Shown: positions 46,444 to 58,900 of the stretch, piece after piece
Numbering within the stretch: position 1 is the first letter of the stretch
Layout of the letters: every line of letters begins with the position of its first letter
From: Mesodorylaimus sp. YZB2_4
Lineage: Eukaryota; Nematoda; Enoplea; Dorylaimida; Dorylaimidae
Direction: 5' to 3'
NCBI GenBank assembly: GCA_030248295.1
Contig: JASANH010001470.1
Span: 124,001-188,000 of the forward strand
Length of the DNA: 64,000 bases
The notes under the pieces: generated by a model
What the model saw: only the letters and a program-made list of their open reading frames with translations
Database searches by the model: none
Told to the model about the DNA's origin: nothing
Translations under genes and position numbers: made by a program

Positions 46444-47607
46444 TCACTTTTTCTGCTTCTTCTTCGGCGCTGGTTTGCTTTGTTTCGCATCTCGTTTCTT
46501 CACATCCTTGTCCAGCTTTGCTACTTTTTTGTCTTTTGCACCCACCTCCTTCTTTTCCTTACCCTTTTTCTGACTTTCTTTTTTCATGCTTCGAGGAGCC
46601 GTTGTTGCATCATCTGCTTCCCGCCTCCTCTTCCTCAAGACGACAACGACCACAACCACCACGATGACCAGAGAGATGACTACAACAGCAGCGATGATTG
46701 CAGCTAGGGTCGTCGTGCCCAGACCAGAGGACGCCTTCTCTGATCCTTGCGTCCGTTCGTCTCGACCGCCTGGTCCTGTGTTTGGCAGTTTGGTTGGATT
46801 CGAAGTCGGAGAGCTGTGTTTACGTGGTGGATCAGATTTGCCACTCGTTGGACGCTCACCTTCGTCCGTGACACCAGGGGCCCCAGAGGGGGGCGGCACT
46901 GCAGGCGAATTTTTCGCGATCAGCTGAATAACATCTTCGATGCCTTTCTCGAAAAGGCGATCGTGCGAGACGGCGAGCAGCTTATTCTGATCATTGACGA
47001 TGTCCAAGGCTTCTGTTTTCAAGGCGCTGGAGTCGGATCCAGACTCAGGATCAGAATTGTACACGATGTAGATGTCGATGCCTTGATCGATGAGTTTCTT
47101 GGCTTCAGCTTTCGTGTCGGCGAGATTTCCTGTTTGTGCACTGTAACACAGCACGACGATCCTGGCCCGACTGGTGACTGTTTTGAAAATTCGCTCGCGG
47201 ACGAGTCGCAAGGCGATGTCGTGGGGAAAGTACGTGTTGGCGGTTTGCGGATTTCTCGGAACTCTGGCTTCATCAGGCCACTGTTCCACAAAGTTCATGT
47301 ACGCTTGCTGATCACCGGACAAACTGAACAGGAGTTGTTTGAACAGCGGGTCTGCGCCGTAGCCAGGAGCTAGAATATCGACGATCGCCAGTTGCACTTT
47401 CTGCGGCCCCATTTCAATTAATCGCGGCAAAGACTTCAACGATTCTTTCAGCCTCGACATTGCGGCCATGTAAGTCGACCTGGGAATGATGACAGCCACG
47501 TCGATCCTGCCACTCAGTTTCTGCGCGTTTCCGGACGAAATGGCGCAGCTGATCGTGAGCACAATCGAGACGAGCGTGACAATAGCGCAGAATTCGAACT
47601 TGGCCAT
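46444..47607 (-). CDS. Single-pass membrane protein with VWA-like ectodomain
   Basis: One open exon of 387 aa. A signal peptide (1-28, SGNA before QK) precedes a region (about 34-225) with the alternating strand/helix pattern of a von Willebrand A domain. Examples are IDVAVIIPRSTYM, VQLAIVDIL and RIVVLCYSAQTGN followed by AKKLIDQGIDIYIVYNSD. The metal-binding DxSxS signature is not present: the loop after the first strand reads PRST. Metal-dependent ligand binding is therefore doubtful. A Pro/Ser/Gly-rich stalk follows (about 230-298), then an Ile/Val-rich membrane segment (about 299-324). The cytosolic tail is extremely Lys-rich (63 residues, ending KKKQKK). Topology is type I. The function is unknown; the VWA call rests on pattern rather than identity. 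Confidence 0.75.
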   Translation of the reverse strand: MAKFEFCAIVTLVSIVLTISCAISSGNAQKLSGRIDVAVIIPRSTYMAAMSRLKESLKSLPRLIEMGPQKVQLAIVDILAPGYGADPLFKQLLFSLSGDQQAYMNFVEQWPDEARVPRNPQTANTYFPHDIALRLVRERIFKTVTSRARIVVLCYSAQTGNLADTKAEAKKLIDQGIDIYIVYNSDPESGSDSSALKTEALDIVNDQNKLLAVSHDRLFEKGIEDVIQLIAKNSPAVPPPSGAPGVTDEGERPTSGKSDPPRKHSSPTSNPTKLPNTGPGGRDERTQGSEKASSGLGTTTLAAIIAAVVVISLVIVVVVVVVVLRKRRREADDATTAPRSMKKESQKKGKEKKEVGAKDKKVAKLDKDVKKRDAKQSKPAPKKKQKK

Positions 47608-48239
47608 TTCAATTTTTCACAAACGACGCGATAAGCGAAAAAATTTTAACTGAAATTCCAGAAGCTTGAGTCGCAACCGCACGGTCAAAGCACCGTAAGA
47701 GGAATGACAAAGCTGATTCTCGTTTCAACGTGTGTCGGATCGACTTTACACTCCAATACATTTAGCTTGCGCTCAAATGAGGATGATCGGCTTGACCCAG
47801 AAGGGATACTACTGTACCCCGGGATGTCAACCGCCTCTTTCCCATTCTAGGCGCGCAGTTACGGCGACTGTTCGACTCGCGGCCCAATCAGTCGTGTCAT
47901 GCATAATGTGTCTTTCACGCCCGAGTGCGCAGCGTTTGGAGATGTGGTAATGAACATGAATTTGACGATAAAAATTTAGGTGCGAGCCAAGTTATGATAT
48001 AGTGTCTGTTGGACTGGTGGAACTCTTGCGTGCGCCAAGACCCGAGCAGCCAACGAAGTCTCCCGACCTAGTCCACCGCTGGAACCCTGACAGATGACGC
48101 TACCAGATGCTATCTTTGTGCAGTGGATCGATTACTACATCGCAACACTTCTGGGCGGCTTTTCCCCAATGCGCAGTGCTTTTCATACATGACATTTAGG
48201 TCAAATATGTACTCATTTACGTAATCGCTTTGTTAAAGT
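47608..48239. other. 5' flank of the VWA-like gene, no other gene seen
   Basis: This upstream flank contains no credible ORF. It is the likely promoter region of the minus-strand VWA-like gene; no specific element could be assigned. Confidence 0.35.
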
Positions 48240-48600
48240 TCACAGCCGCATCGGATCGGTTCGGATCGAGTATCTGATCCGATCCGAACCGATCCGATCA
48301 CCACCCGAAAATTAGGATCATCCGATCCTAATTTTCGGGTGGATTTTCCGGACTATTAAAATTTTTCTACAACCCCTCTGTAGTGTAATGAATGAGATGA
48401 GAGATGAGATGAGAAATGAGATCAATATTCTGCATCGATGCTTCCTTATTCCCACTCACAAATAGAGTTACAAGTTATCTTGTCGTTGTTATTATTCAGA
48501 CCAGAGAAGACATGGATGACTCAGATTTTGCAAATAGTTAGGAGTCGACAGAAATATTTGTGAGTGAGGATTGAAAATATCCATTTTTTAAAACAGTTTG
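48240..48600 (-). repeat. Dispersed repeat family, copy 3, with GATC palindromes
   Basis: From 48600 downward the sequence is the inverse of the copies at 11.4 and 41.5 kb (GCAAAATCTG, AATAATAACAAC, CATCGATGCAGAATATTG). At its end are two perfect or near-perfect palindromes. One spans 48252-48294 (GGATCGGTTCGGATC and its inverse). The other spans about 48301-48341, with arms CACCCGAAAATTAGGATC. Confidence 0.65.
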
Positions 48601-48959
48601 AAGTTATGGCAACAGTCATTAAGTTTTTCCCAACATTTTTTCGATGTTAGCAATCATGAATCAATGCAGACACCACAAAAAACCTGGTTGTCCTAAAATT
48701 ACTGCATCAGTCGAATACTGACCCCGGTTGCCTTCGATACCATTCTATCGACTAAGTGGTTTTAAATGAGTTTGGTTTTCATATTTTTGATCATCTATTC
48801 GAGCCCTACAGTATGATGACCCAGAAGCTCAAATTTAGCAGCTAATTCATCTTTTCTGGAATCCTTCTACAGCTGAGTTGCGCGAGTTGTTTTTCACGAG
48901 ACCTGCCTTTGTCAACAAAATCATCATAAGTTTCGTAACAGACAAATTTCTTTCCGCGC

Positions 48960-49450
48960 CTTAGAAACCTCCGAATCAGCAGAATTATCAGCCACAGACT
49001 GACATTCCTGCATTGGGATAGTCCAGGACTTCCTCTTTCTCGTTCCTCTTTAACACTAGTTTATTCACTATGTTGACCTTTGCTGGGTGCCAGAGGTGAC
49101 TGTCAATTCTCCTTTTATTAAACCTTTGCAAGTCAGCTTCTGGTCCAATCACTGAGGCCAAGTACCACAGCTTTGACAAATAGTAGCCACAGATATTCTG
49201 CCTAAATATGAAATTTATGAGGTCGGAATTTTTTCTTAATGTCCACCAATTAAATCTCTGACACAGGCCCAGTTTTCGGCTATTTACGTGCCATCCCTAC
49301 TAATCCGAAATCTCATATATTTTCACTTTATCAACTATAAAATGCTCCTTTCCTAACCTCCGCCTGTGATGATGATCCAAATCAGCAGGAATTTGGTCTT
49401 TGCTCGTTGCAGGGTTTCACCTGACGCTCATTCATTAGTAAGGATAAAAA
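48960..49450 (-). pseudogene. Truncated copy of the Tx1/L1-like LINE ORF2
   Basis: The frame at 48988-49179 reads LSKLWYLASVIGPEADLQRF and HPAKVNIVNKLVLKR. It closely matches the RT-distal part of ORF2 in the LINE at 55.9-59.5 kb (LSKLWYLASVIAPEDDLQRF, HPAKQNVINKLILKR). Further matching DNA extends to about 49450. Frame is lost outside this block. It shows the LINE is a repeated family. Confidence 0.75.
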
Positions 49451-50746
49451 ATTCGTTCTATCGATTTAAAAACATTCAGTCAGCAACTTAATCAGCATCT
49501 GCGTGATTGTTAGAGTACATGTACGGTGTACTAAAGGCGACAAAATCAAGATTTTTCTCAGATCAAGAAAATCGTTTTCTTTCGCGTCCTCAAATGCCCA
49601 TGCCCCTTATACGGCATTTTTGTCCCGCCGTACAAAAATTTTTGTGGGTGTCTCAAGCAGTCATTCATGAGCAGTGTGGATTTTCTTTACTTAATCAGGT
49701 TGTAAAGTATTCAGTGATCCATGATGAGCAGTGGCAAAGCCTTAAGAGGGGCGCTGCTTGTGCCATGGCACCGTGATAATAAATACCGTTGCTTATCATG
49801 GGTGGCTGCCTTTCGAAAATAGTTGGTGCCTTATTCATTGTTCAAAAAATTACAAGTATATCACATGATCCGATCTAAAACTCATCCGATTCGACCAGAT
49901 CGAAAACATCCTAGCCGATCCAAATTTTTCCCATCCCATCCGACAAACCACATCCGATCTGGTTTAAAGCTAAACGAATTCCTAATCGATGAATTGTTTG
50001 AGCACGTTTCAAAAACCTATCGCACCTTATTAGCCAGCATCTTCAAAAATTTAAAAAACTCAATCGTGAAACTTTTGCTCAGCCCTAAATATAACAGAAA
50101 ACTGATTCGTCTGTACATTGTCGAGCCATTATGGCACGCCTCGCGCACTGCGCAGTAGGAGACTGCCAGCCGCGAAACACAAAGTCCAAACACGAAATGA
50201 TTATCATTGCTGAAAAAGGAGTTCTTTTTCTTACAAGTTCTTCCCCAAACTGTGCAGATCGGTAGTGCTGATAATAAAATACAAACAGCACTCGCTGTGC
50301 TGCCGTACGAAAAGGTGGGATGCAAGAATTATGCGTGCATACGGTTGATTGTAAGCAAAGCGGACTCGGGAATGCGTTGAAAGGGCCAGGTGATACTTTT
50401 GCTCGGAATGAAATCAGTTTGGCTGGCGTACAGTTGGATCCAGGGTGGCCGAAATATTGGGCATGTTTCTGAAACAAATCAATCAAGAAATATCTGTTAT
50501 ATATTTTTACAGATGCATTAAAGGAAAGAAAGTCGAGTTACGGCTTCCTTAAAAACCAACAATTTTTAATGAAAATGCGATGGAGCAGGTGGGGTTAATC
50601 CTGCAGCCATTTCTCTCTGCAAATGTGATGTACTGTTTTTTGTACTACAATATACTAATTAAATTTGAAGTATAGAAGCATACACTATATACTGGACACA
50701 GTATTTGACTTCGTAACAGCGGACATTTACTTGGCGGACTAAAAGA
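49451..50746. other. Stretch without recognised gene, one GATC-rich block
   Basis: A GATCCGATCT / CATCCGA-rich block at 49865-49960 resembles the ends of the GATC foldback families. Other open frames are short and carry no domain. Confidence 0.4.
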
Positions 50747-51835
50747 TTAGTTTTGCTTGACTTTTCTGCTTTGTTTTATATTGTGATGTCGCTTATTCGT
50801 TGAGTGCACAGTCATGTGTTTGACAGGGTTGCCAGACGCTTGAAGCAAATCCCTTCGCACGTGACTCTGAAAAACCTTTACAAACCCTCCATCACTTACG
50901 CCGGACAAATGACCAGTCAATGATTTTGCTCCATCTGTGCCCGGTCCAACCATATTTTTGATGTCCAAGCCGTCTTGTTTTAGGGTCGTGATAATTGCAT
51001 CGGTAATATGCTCTGCAGTCTTTCCTTCTAGCCGCACAAGTCTGAAGACATTGTGAAGTCCAGCAACCTGAACACAATGAAAGAAGACTACGTTCCTATA
51101 AAACGTTGTGATGACTTTCTGCTGTTTCAATGACAAATAGCGAAGAGCCAGGCAGAGCATTGCCTGAGTAGAAATATCAGTCGACTCGTCAATTAACAAT
51201 GAATATTTGTTGCATTCGATATCGTCCAATACCATTTTTCGAAATCCAGGACCCAGAACACGTGCAACTAGTTTAGTGCACTTTGTTCGGCCAAGCTGGA
51301 AAATAGGAAATCTTGTCGATCTAATTCTCACAGGAGTTTATCTAGTTACTTTCAAATTTTTCACTATCGGGTCTTTTTTTGCAATTGATTTGAACAATGT
51401 GATCATACTATTCGCTCGATGAAATGCGGTATTAGAGCTAGCAATATATGCAGCTAGCTTCAGCTCGGCGATTTTCTGTTCATCTGACACGGGAGGCTTC
51501 GTAAAAGTTGTAATTAATTTTGATGGAGCAACGATTGCTGCTGCCTTCGCATTTTCATGTTTGCTCGTGGTCGCATGATCCTTCAAATCTTTGATTCGGG
51601 CCGTGAGTGTACACATGCTGTACTTGCACCTGGCTTTCGCTGAATCTGTTTCACATGCAGCTATCCAGCCTGGCAATCAAAAGCAGAGAAAGTAGAAATA
51701 GAAATAGACATCAGGAAATGCTGTAAGCTCTTTGAACTGACGATGAGTCACAAAGTGAAGTACTTTATAACTGCTAAGGCTTTATCAGATTCCCATTCTT
51801 TTCGATACCGTCGAATTACTAGGCGCTTTCTCTGC
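50747..51835 (-). pseudogene. hAT-like transposase fragment (TTF/ZMYM type) with one intron
   Basis: On the minus strand EAQRKRLVIRRYRKEWESDK (about 51830) starts the family. It is followed after a gap by a TTF-type zinc-finger region (GWIAACETDSAKARCKYSMC ... DHATTSKHENAKAAA). A 54-base intron with good signals (51332-51338 region, GAAA|GTAACT ... TTTTCCAG) joins in phase to LGRTKCTKLVARVLG. Then come LIDESTDIST, the signature of this hAT subgroup, and VGPGTDGAKSLTG. The catalytic C-terminal half and the hAT dimerisation domain are absent, so it is truncated. It is either a dead transposon or a remnant of a domesticated gene. Confidence 0.72.
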
Positions 51836-53281
51836 GCTTCATTGATTGAACATGCTTTCCGTTTACTTCTGGACTCTTTCGACTTTTGCCGTTAATCTTC
51901 TGTCTTCTGACTTCTATCTGTGGCAGATTCTGAACGCTCACGCTTTCAGAAAAACTAACATTTACATCTGAATGGCCTCTGGTTGTTGCGCTAGCCTGAT
52001 CTTCATCCTTCTCCTCCTTGTCTTCTCCCCCCCCCCCCCCCCCCCCTCCTTGAAAGAGAAATCGCGTATTCTGGAACTCAACAACGGCAGGACGGATTTT
52101 GATATAAATTGGCACGATTTTAGATTTAGCGGATTCTGCTGTGTGCAAAAAATCGAAACTTTTCGTCGAACTGCTCTCGAGTTATTAGCTGGCGAAAATC
52201 GTCCTTTAGCATTAGGCGTCTGGTTGGCTGGTCTAATCAGGCACTAGCGTGTCTGTTGATGTTATAACCGAACTGGGTAGGGACACTGACTGAAACAGGT
52301 TGGAAAACAACATTGGCAGAAACGGGCGCAATCACAGCATGGCAAGTCGATTACTGTGGGGGGGAGGGGGGGAAATGTTAGCGACACTGGGGTAAGTCTC
52401 GATGAATAACCCGATACAAATTATTGCACAAATTCAGTCCCCCAAGCGTTGGAACATGCTATTACCAATCTATCTATCTACAGTACTTGCTGCATCGATG
52501 TACTTAGGGGCCACGTAATAGACTGGCGGTAGATTTCAGGCAAGTAAAGTTGCTAGGTGCTTTGTTGAATGTGCTGGTTAGGACTAACGTTGATGGGAAC
52601 AAAATCTTATGAATAAGTTTATAGGGTTATGGTATATATCTGGGGAAAATCAGGAATCAGCTAAGGCCTACCGCCTGGCGGCCTCGACGGGGTTGATCTC
52701 CTCTGTCTGGGAGACGTCAACCTCTGGGGTTGATGTTTCAGCCGCCGGGATAGTCGGAAGCGCTGGTTAGTCGGAGTTAGTGTCCGTCCGACGTCGCACT
52801 CTCTCCTGCGCCTGTCAAGCATAAATGCAGAAATGTGTGCAGATCAGTAATTGATGGCATTGTGACTAAACTGCTCTTCGACCTTATTGTTATCATGAAA
52901 AAATGCTTCCTTACCTCCCACTGTCATAAAGAGTTCCCCGAACTAGCCGTATCTTTATCTACGTCCTTCCGGCAAGGGTACATAGTTATTATAATGTTTA
53001 AAAAAGTCAAATGCGTACTTTTGTCTCATCTTGAAAAACGAGTATGGTTGGATTTGGTTTCCGATCGGGGTATCCAGGCAATTTAGTTGGTAATTTTGAC
53101 GTAGATTGCCTTTTTCCAGGGAAGCGCTGTCTATCTTTTATGGGACCAGTGTAAGCTATAGGAAGCAAAGCGCTCCAGTGCTGCTACTTTGTTCGATTGC
53201 CTTTGAAAACCTGTTGTTTCTGATAAAATGCTTATCTTTAGCGATTATGATCACTTTCTATTAATTTTAGCATCAGGCCTA
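51836..53281. other. Low-complexity and repeat-rich stretch
   Basis: There is a run of about 17 C at 52030-52046 and a G-rich block near 52360. A segment at about 52690-52760 contains TTGATGTTTCAGCCGC, which also occurs at about 27012 and inverted near 30720, marking a further dispersed repeat. No gene was recognised. Confidence 0.4.
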
Positions 53282-55147
53282 ATGAATTATTTGTCTTTTT
53301 CCAGTAAGTTGTTTCTGTTGTTGCTTTTGTGTGCACGTAGGTCGTGTACAACTCATGCTAACATAAAGTAAGCATTTACATATGCCTATTGTGTTTTCTG
53401 TACACTTAGCTGCATGTCATGCACACCTTGCGCGCGAATGGCGCACTCGAAAAGCCTGGCACCAAAGATCCAGATAGGTCAGACAATGCAATAAATATGA
53501 CTCAGCTTTGAGCCCCGCTAGTGCACTGAAGTCATATTTACTGCTCACAAGCACCCGGCACTTTCTTCGTTAAGCAACTTCAGCAAAGAATTCATGGTCA
53601 AATCCGTCGTAATCTATTCCAGATTGCACCAGCAACGGCACATGCGTTAACAAAAACGTGTGTCCTTTGTTGCACAATGGAGTCGTCGATGGTGGACGAT
53701 GCTTTTTCACCGTGAACAAAAGTACCGGGTGGCATGAAGCATGGGCAGCGTGCAGTAAGCAAGGGGCGTCGTTGGCTCAGATTCACACGACGGGTGAATA
53801 CGACAAAATTTCAGCCGCAGTGCACGTGAGTCTTGTACAATTTATGCTAACATACGGCATGCATATTGTGCTTTCTGTTCACGTACAGTAGCTGCATGTC
53901 AGGCACAGCATATGCGAATGGCGCACTCGAAAAGTCTGTCACCAAAGATCCAGATAGGTCAGACAATGCAATGAATATGAATGGGCTGTGAGCCCCGCCA
54001 GTGTTCGACAGCCAAGATCGTTTCTGCTTCTGCCCCATCACTTGGAGCACCCTGACGGTGAGTCATCCAAGGCCTGGAGCGCAAGGTCAGCAAGAGCTTA
54101 TGGTTCGCGCCAATCTTCATCACCAAAAATTGAACCTGGACTTTTTTCGATTCTAGTCATTACCTGATTGGGTGCACTTGAAGTAACCTCCAGCAGTATC
54201 ACCACCTTTCGGAAAGTGTATAAACGACCTTGAAATGCATACTAAGTAATTTTGTATTTGCCAGAAGATCTTATTTATCGATCTACAGTACTTCTTTGTT
54301 AAGTTTCCGTGCTCAGAAAACAAATTGAATGATCAAAAAAGCATTCCTAATCTGAACGCAATCCTTACAACCATCGTAAGCACTTTATACATTATATGTA
54401 CAGCAGTACTGTGGCTTTATCTGCAATATCTGTTGCTGAAGCATGCCTGCTAAAGACACACACACACTATAATTCCAGACTACCACATGACAACGACTCA
54501 CTCACCATGACACGAATTTCGTTTCCAGAAAATATACGGTACAAAGAAAATAAGCGGCTTCTGGGTGGCCCTACAGCGTGACCATGCTGCCCGATTAGAA
54601 ACTTGCGAACTCCTTCTCACCAAGACATACTGGCACGACACGTTGGATGGTCCGAACAAAAAGATGCCAGCGTCGAATACTTGGATCAAAAACCAGATAT
54701 GCCCTGATGACTCCTACCAAAATGATGAAGAATATTATTTCGCCCTTTTTATTAACAGCAATAACTGTCCACAATGTTTGGCCGATATTAGTACCGACTC
54801 AAAATTTTGCCCCTTGTATCCTTTGTGTCAAGCACGAAGTGAGTTCCCAATTTCTTCTTCCTCATTAGCTTTATGAACTTCTTTATTACTTAGCGGAAAT
54901 GCAGTCATACACTCTCTTTCCCGGTTTTTGTCTGATCGAAAGTCCAATCGAAGTCATATCACCAACTACACTCCAAAATTGCGCCGAAGAGTGTTCAGAT
55001 AGAATATGGTGTCGGAGTTTAGATTTTCTGCCACAAAAACAAATATGCAATATGTTTTCTTGGACGACAGTAGGCGAGCGATGTCCGGATTGTCCAGCCA
55101 AGAAACCTGTGGCTGATGACTGTGTTCATTATGACTATGATCCTTAA
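53282..55147 (+). CDS. Secreted C-type lectin with C-terminal PAN/apple domain
   Basis: Four exons, 53282-53336, 53623-53825, 54529-54838 and 54894-55147, join in phase to 273 aa. Exon 1 encodes a signal peptide (MNYLSFSSKLFLLLLLCA). A short Cys-rich piece (CTSNGTCVNKNVC) follows. The C-type lectin fold begins at GGRCFFTVNKSTGWHEAW and runs through ASLAQIHTTGEYDKI, then exon 3 GFWVALQRD to FCPLYPLCQAR (about residues 35-190). The EPN/WND calcium-binding triplets are not evident, so sugar binding is uncertain. The last 84 residues have a PAN/apple pattern (CLIESPIEV, NCAEECSD, WCRSLDFLP, QICNMF). Secretion is expected; a recognition or surface role is inference. Introns 1 and 2 share about 180 bp of sequence beginning at their donors. 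Confidence 0.8.
53337..53525 (+). repeat. Intron 1 segment duplicated in intron 2 of the lectin gene
   Basis: The first 190 bases of intron 1 match the first 180 of intron 2 (53826-54003). Shared words include ATGCTAACATA, GCGAATGGCGCACTCGAAAA and CCAAAGATCCAGATAGGTCA. Similarity starts at the exon-intron boundary, where both exons end in GTGCAC. Confidence 0.8.
53826..54003 (+). repeat. Second copy of the duplicated intron segment
   Basis: Diverged partner of 53337-53525, beginning at the donor of intron 2. The rest of intron 2 (54004-54528) has no counterpart in intron 1. Confidence 0.8.
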
Positions 55148-55859
55148 AACACTGTAATTGTGAGTTCGTTGCGAAGCCTTAAGCAAAAATCCAACCTGCA
55201 CTACAAGTCAGGTAGTTTTTCGATTGCTGGTCTGACCTAGGCAGCACCACGAGTGCATTATGGCAATAACCTCGGTTTTGTGGCAACACTCAGCGCTGCA
55301 TTGTGGCGGCGTTCCCATGGGTGAGCGGCAGTGTATTAGGGATGACCCAGGTCAATGTGGCTTGAGTGAGCGGCACCATTGGTGAGCGACAACGGCTATA
55401 AGACCAATATACATATTCTGCTTGTAATATCCGTAGTCTTTATCCTCCTGAGCTCATTCAAATTTTGCCATTTTATTTGATCTGGATCTGTCCATATTAC
55501 AATAAAAATTATTTAAAACTTACGAATACGTGCAGGAATCATTGCAAAGATGCATATCTACAAAAGCGCATTGATTCGTGCTGATTGTGGCATACAGTGG
55601 GCTGATGGGCGTAGGTTCGTAGCGATTGGATTAGCTTGGCGGCGACGAAATTCTCTTTGGATTCTCATAATTCGTTGGTGAACGCTTTAACTTTGGTTGA
55701 CGCGTCTCTCTGAGGCAGCATTGTTAGCTGTGGACAGACCTCTTTTGTAGCTTGGGTCTACGATTTTTCTTTTTCCCCGTTTATTTCTTTTTTCGTTCCC
55801 CCCCCTTTTTTTTCTCTCCTTTTCCCCTATTCTCCCTCTAATTTTTTATATATTATATA
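55148..55859. other. Spacer with GTGAGCGGCA-type repeats before the LINE
   Basis: The block 55317-55392 (GGGTGAGCGGCAGTGTATTA, TGACCCAGGTCAATGTGGCT) is found inverted at 61286-61370 on the far side of the LINE. 55740-55850 is very T/C-rich. No gene recognised. Confidence 0.55.
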
Positions 55860-55905
55860 AAAAAAAAAAAAAACTTTTTTTTTTTTTTTATTTTTTATTA
55901 TGTAT

Positions 55906-58900
55906 TTATTTCTTGGCTATTTCTAATAATAAAGAAGACTTTACAAAGATCTCGTTAAAAAGATGCGGTGTCAAGGCATAGCTAGCTCTTTTGAACAAAA
56001 GTCGAAGGCGCTTTAAGAGTGAAACCCAAAGGTCAGTGTCTAAATTCTTTTCCTCATAATCCATTCTAGCAAACCAAATGCATCTCTGCGCTGATTGTAG
56101 AATCAAGTTTACAATCACCTTCAGATGTGAGGATTTTCCGCCAGTCACTCCAAAAATCCTATTCTCATCGTTCAAAATAATAGTCGGGTCAATATCCTGG
56201 ATAAGTACGCTCACCCTGTGCCAAAATACCTGAACTCTGTCACACTCAACAAAGACATGATATACGTCTTCGCATTTGTCCTCGCCAGTCACCTCTGTGC
56301 AGTACTTACAATTTGAGCTAACATCTGTAAACTTGGACACTCTGTTCCTTGCATACAATCCTTTGTACAGAAGGGAGAAATGTATGCTTCGTGTCAGACC
56401 ATCAACGTGCTTTGTTGTATTTAATCTCCAATATGCACCAAAGTCAATCGATTCTTTCTTAAGCTTCTCCCTCCAATATTCCTCCATTGCCCTCGTGGCC
56501 TTACCTACCTTTTTCTCAAGCATGTTTCTATACAAAAGCTTGGTTTTTACATGCTTTATTGGATAAGTCTTCGCGTCAAGACCTACGCTATGGTCACTCA
56601 AAAAACTAAATTTAGCACTCAAAACGGCTTTCCGAATGTCCTTGTATAAACGGGGCGCCCGTATGAAACTAAGCTGCGATAAACTTGCCTTCTCTACTTT
56701 ACCATAGAAGTAATCGAAGAAAGAGTGCCATACAGCCTTCTCCTGAGCCAAATGCCTGCGCACCAACAACATCAAACGAAAAGCGAGCACTTTAAAGCCA
56801 ATGTCAGGGTACCCCAATCCTCCCCGCTCTTTGGTCCTTTTCAATATGAGCTTATTTATCACATTCTGCTTAGCTGGATGCCTAAGATATACATCCATCT
56901 GTGTCTCAACAAACCTTTGCAGATCATCTTCTGGTGCAATTACTGATGCTAAATACCAAAGTTTGGACAAGAAATAAGTACTAGCCACGTATACCCTTCC
57001 GAAATAGGACATGTCATTGTGTGGCGTCTTGTTTCCCAGCGTGCCTACGTGGTTTCGGACACCATCCCAGTTTACAGCTATGACCATACCTTCTCTTTCT
57101 ATTAGAAAACCGTACACTTTAATCTGACTGACAACAAAATCCTGGAAGCTGGCTTCTAAGGAATCCTTCCCCATCTTACCCAGCAACAGGATTCTGGTTT
57201 TAGCATGTTTCAGAGTCGCCCCTGATGCTCGGTTGTACAAATCATAGACTTCAAAGACCCGTTTTACAGATGCTGAATCAGATAGAAGGAAATTTGTGTC
57301 ATCCGCATAGTTGCTCAATTTGAGATATTTCCCAACCAAGTCGATTCCAGTCACAGCCGTGTCCCTCCTTATGCAATTCGTTACCGTTTCAGACACCAGC
57401 ACTTAGAGCAGTGCAGACAGGGGGCAACCCTGCCTAATGCCCCTGCTAGGTTTGAAAGGTGCTGATACATAACCATTTACCTGAACTGATGAAGTTACTA
57501 AACCAGTTTTATAGATAAGGCGAACCCACTGCTTGAACAAAGGACCCAATCCAAAAAAATCCAAAACGCGGAACATATATTCCCATTCGATTATGTCAAA
57601 GGCTGACATGTGGTCAACTGACAAAATTAAGGCGTCCATTTCCTTCTCGTTTATATATTCAACTGCGTTGTAGAGCGTTATTACACCATCCCGGATGTCC
57701 CTTCCTGGCACAGAGCAGGTTTGGTCAGGATGTACAAGTTTGCCCAGCACTTTTCTGAGTCTCATCACTAAAATTTTTGCTAATATTTTGTAATCCACGT
57801 TTAGCATGGTAAGCGGCCTCCAGTTGGACCTTAGCTTTTTATCGCCTTCTCCTTTAAACAGCTGCGAAATGATCCCGAAGTAAGAGCTCGAGGGCAGCTT
57901 TCCTAGCCTAAAAGAGCATGCGTAGATCCGACACAGCACAGCACTCAGCTCTGAGAGGAACATGACATAGAACTCAATCGGCAGCCCATCGCTGCCTGGT
58001 GTCTTCTTTCTTTGAAAGGATCCTATTGCTCGTTTTATCTCCTCTTGAGTTACTTCCTCCCCCAGCATCGCCCTATCTACATCATCTGCCTTGCCATGCG
58101 GTTCTTGGGCCAGAAAAACATTAGCTGCATCAGTTTCACTTCCTCCTACGCTTGTAAACAAGCACTCATACTGTCTTCGTATCTCGCCTATCACATCCAG
58201 CTGATCTGAGTGCGTGATCCCATTCTCATCGGTAATCGCATATACAGTTCTCTGCTCCGCTGAGTTCTTTTGCATCATCTTAGCAGTCACCAGTGTGAAC
58301 TGGTCAGTTGCCATGTCTCTGAAATGTGTTTTTCCCAATCTTTTCCTTATTTCCTCACGGTCAAACGTTCTTAGGCGCTCACGGATATCTGTAAACTCTG
58401 TTTTCAGTAGGTCACTGGCAGGATGCACTGACAACCACTTTTTACACTTTTGCAACTCTTTTTCCAGGTCAAACCGCTTTTTCCTATTCTCCTTATCAAC
58501 ATATTTTTTGTGTGCTTTACACAAAAAGGCGACCTCCCCCTTGAAGTCCTCCCACAAGGACAGCACCTCTTTGTCATGTGCTGATGTCAAATCGCCCTGC
58601 AATATTCGCAGTTTGTCCTTTATCTGCTCTTGCAGTAGCTCGTCTCTTTGCAGCAAATCAAAATCTAGCTTCCAGTATGAAGGACCTCTCCGCAGCTCTG
58701 CAAACGCAAAATTGAAAGTTACCTCAAAGATTTTATGGTCGGACAATACGGTGTCAACAAAATTAAAGCTTACATACGAGTCAACTATATTCTGCGTACT
58801 ATAAATCCTGTCAAGCCTTCCCTGGGTCTTGGTGCTATGCGCAAGATGCGTAAAAAGTTTGCTACTAGGATTGTGATATCGAAAGATATCATGAAGCTTG

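Noticed and set aside
51819-52148. Minus-strand ORF with a poly-Gly run
   Set aside because: The Gly run is a C-homopolymer in non-coding DNA; the real transposase start is in another frame nearby.
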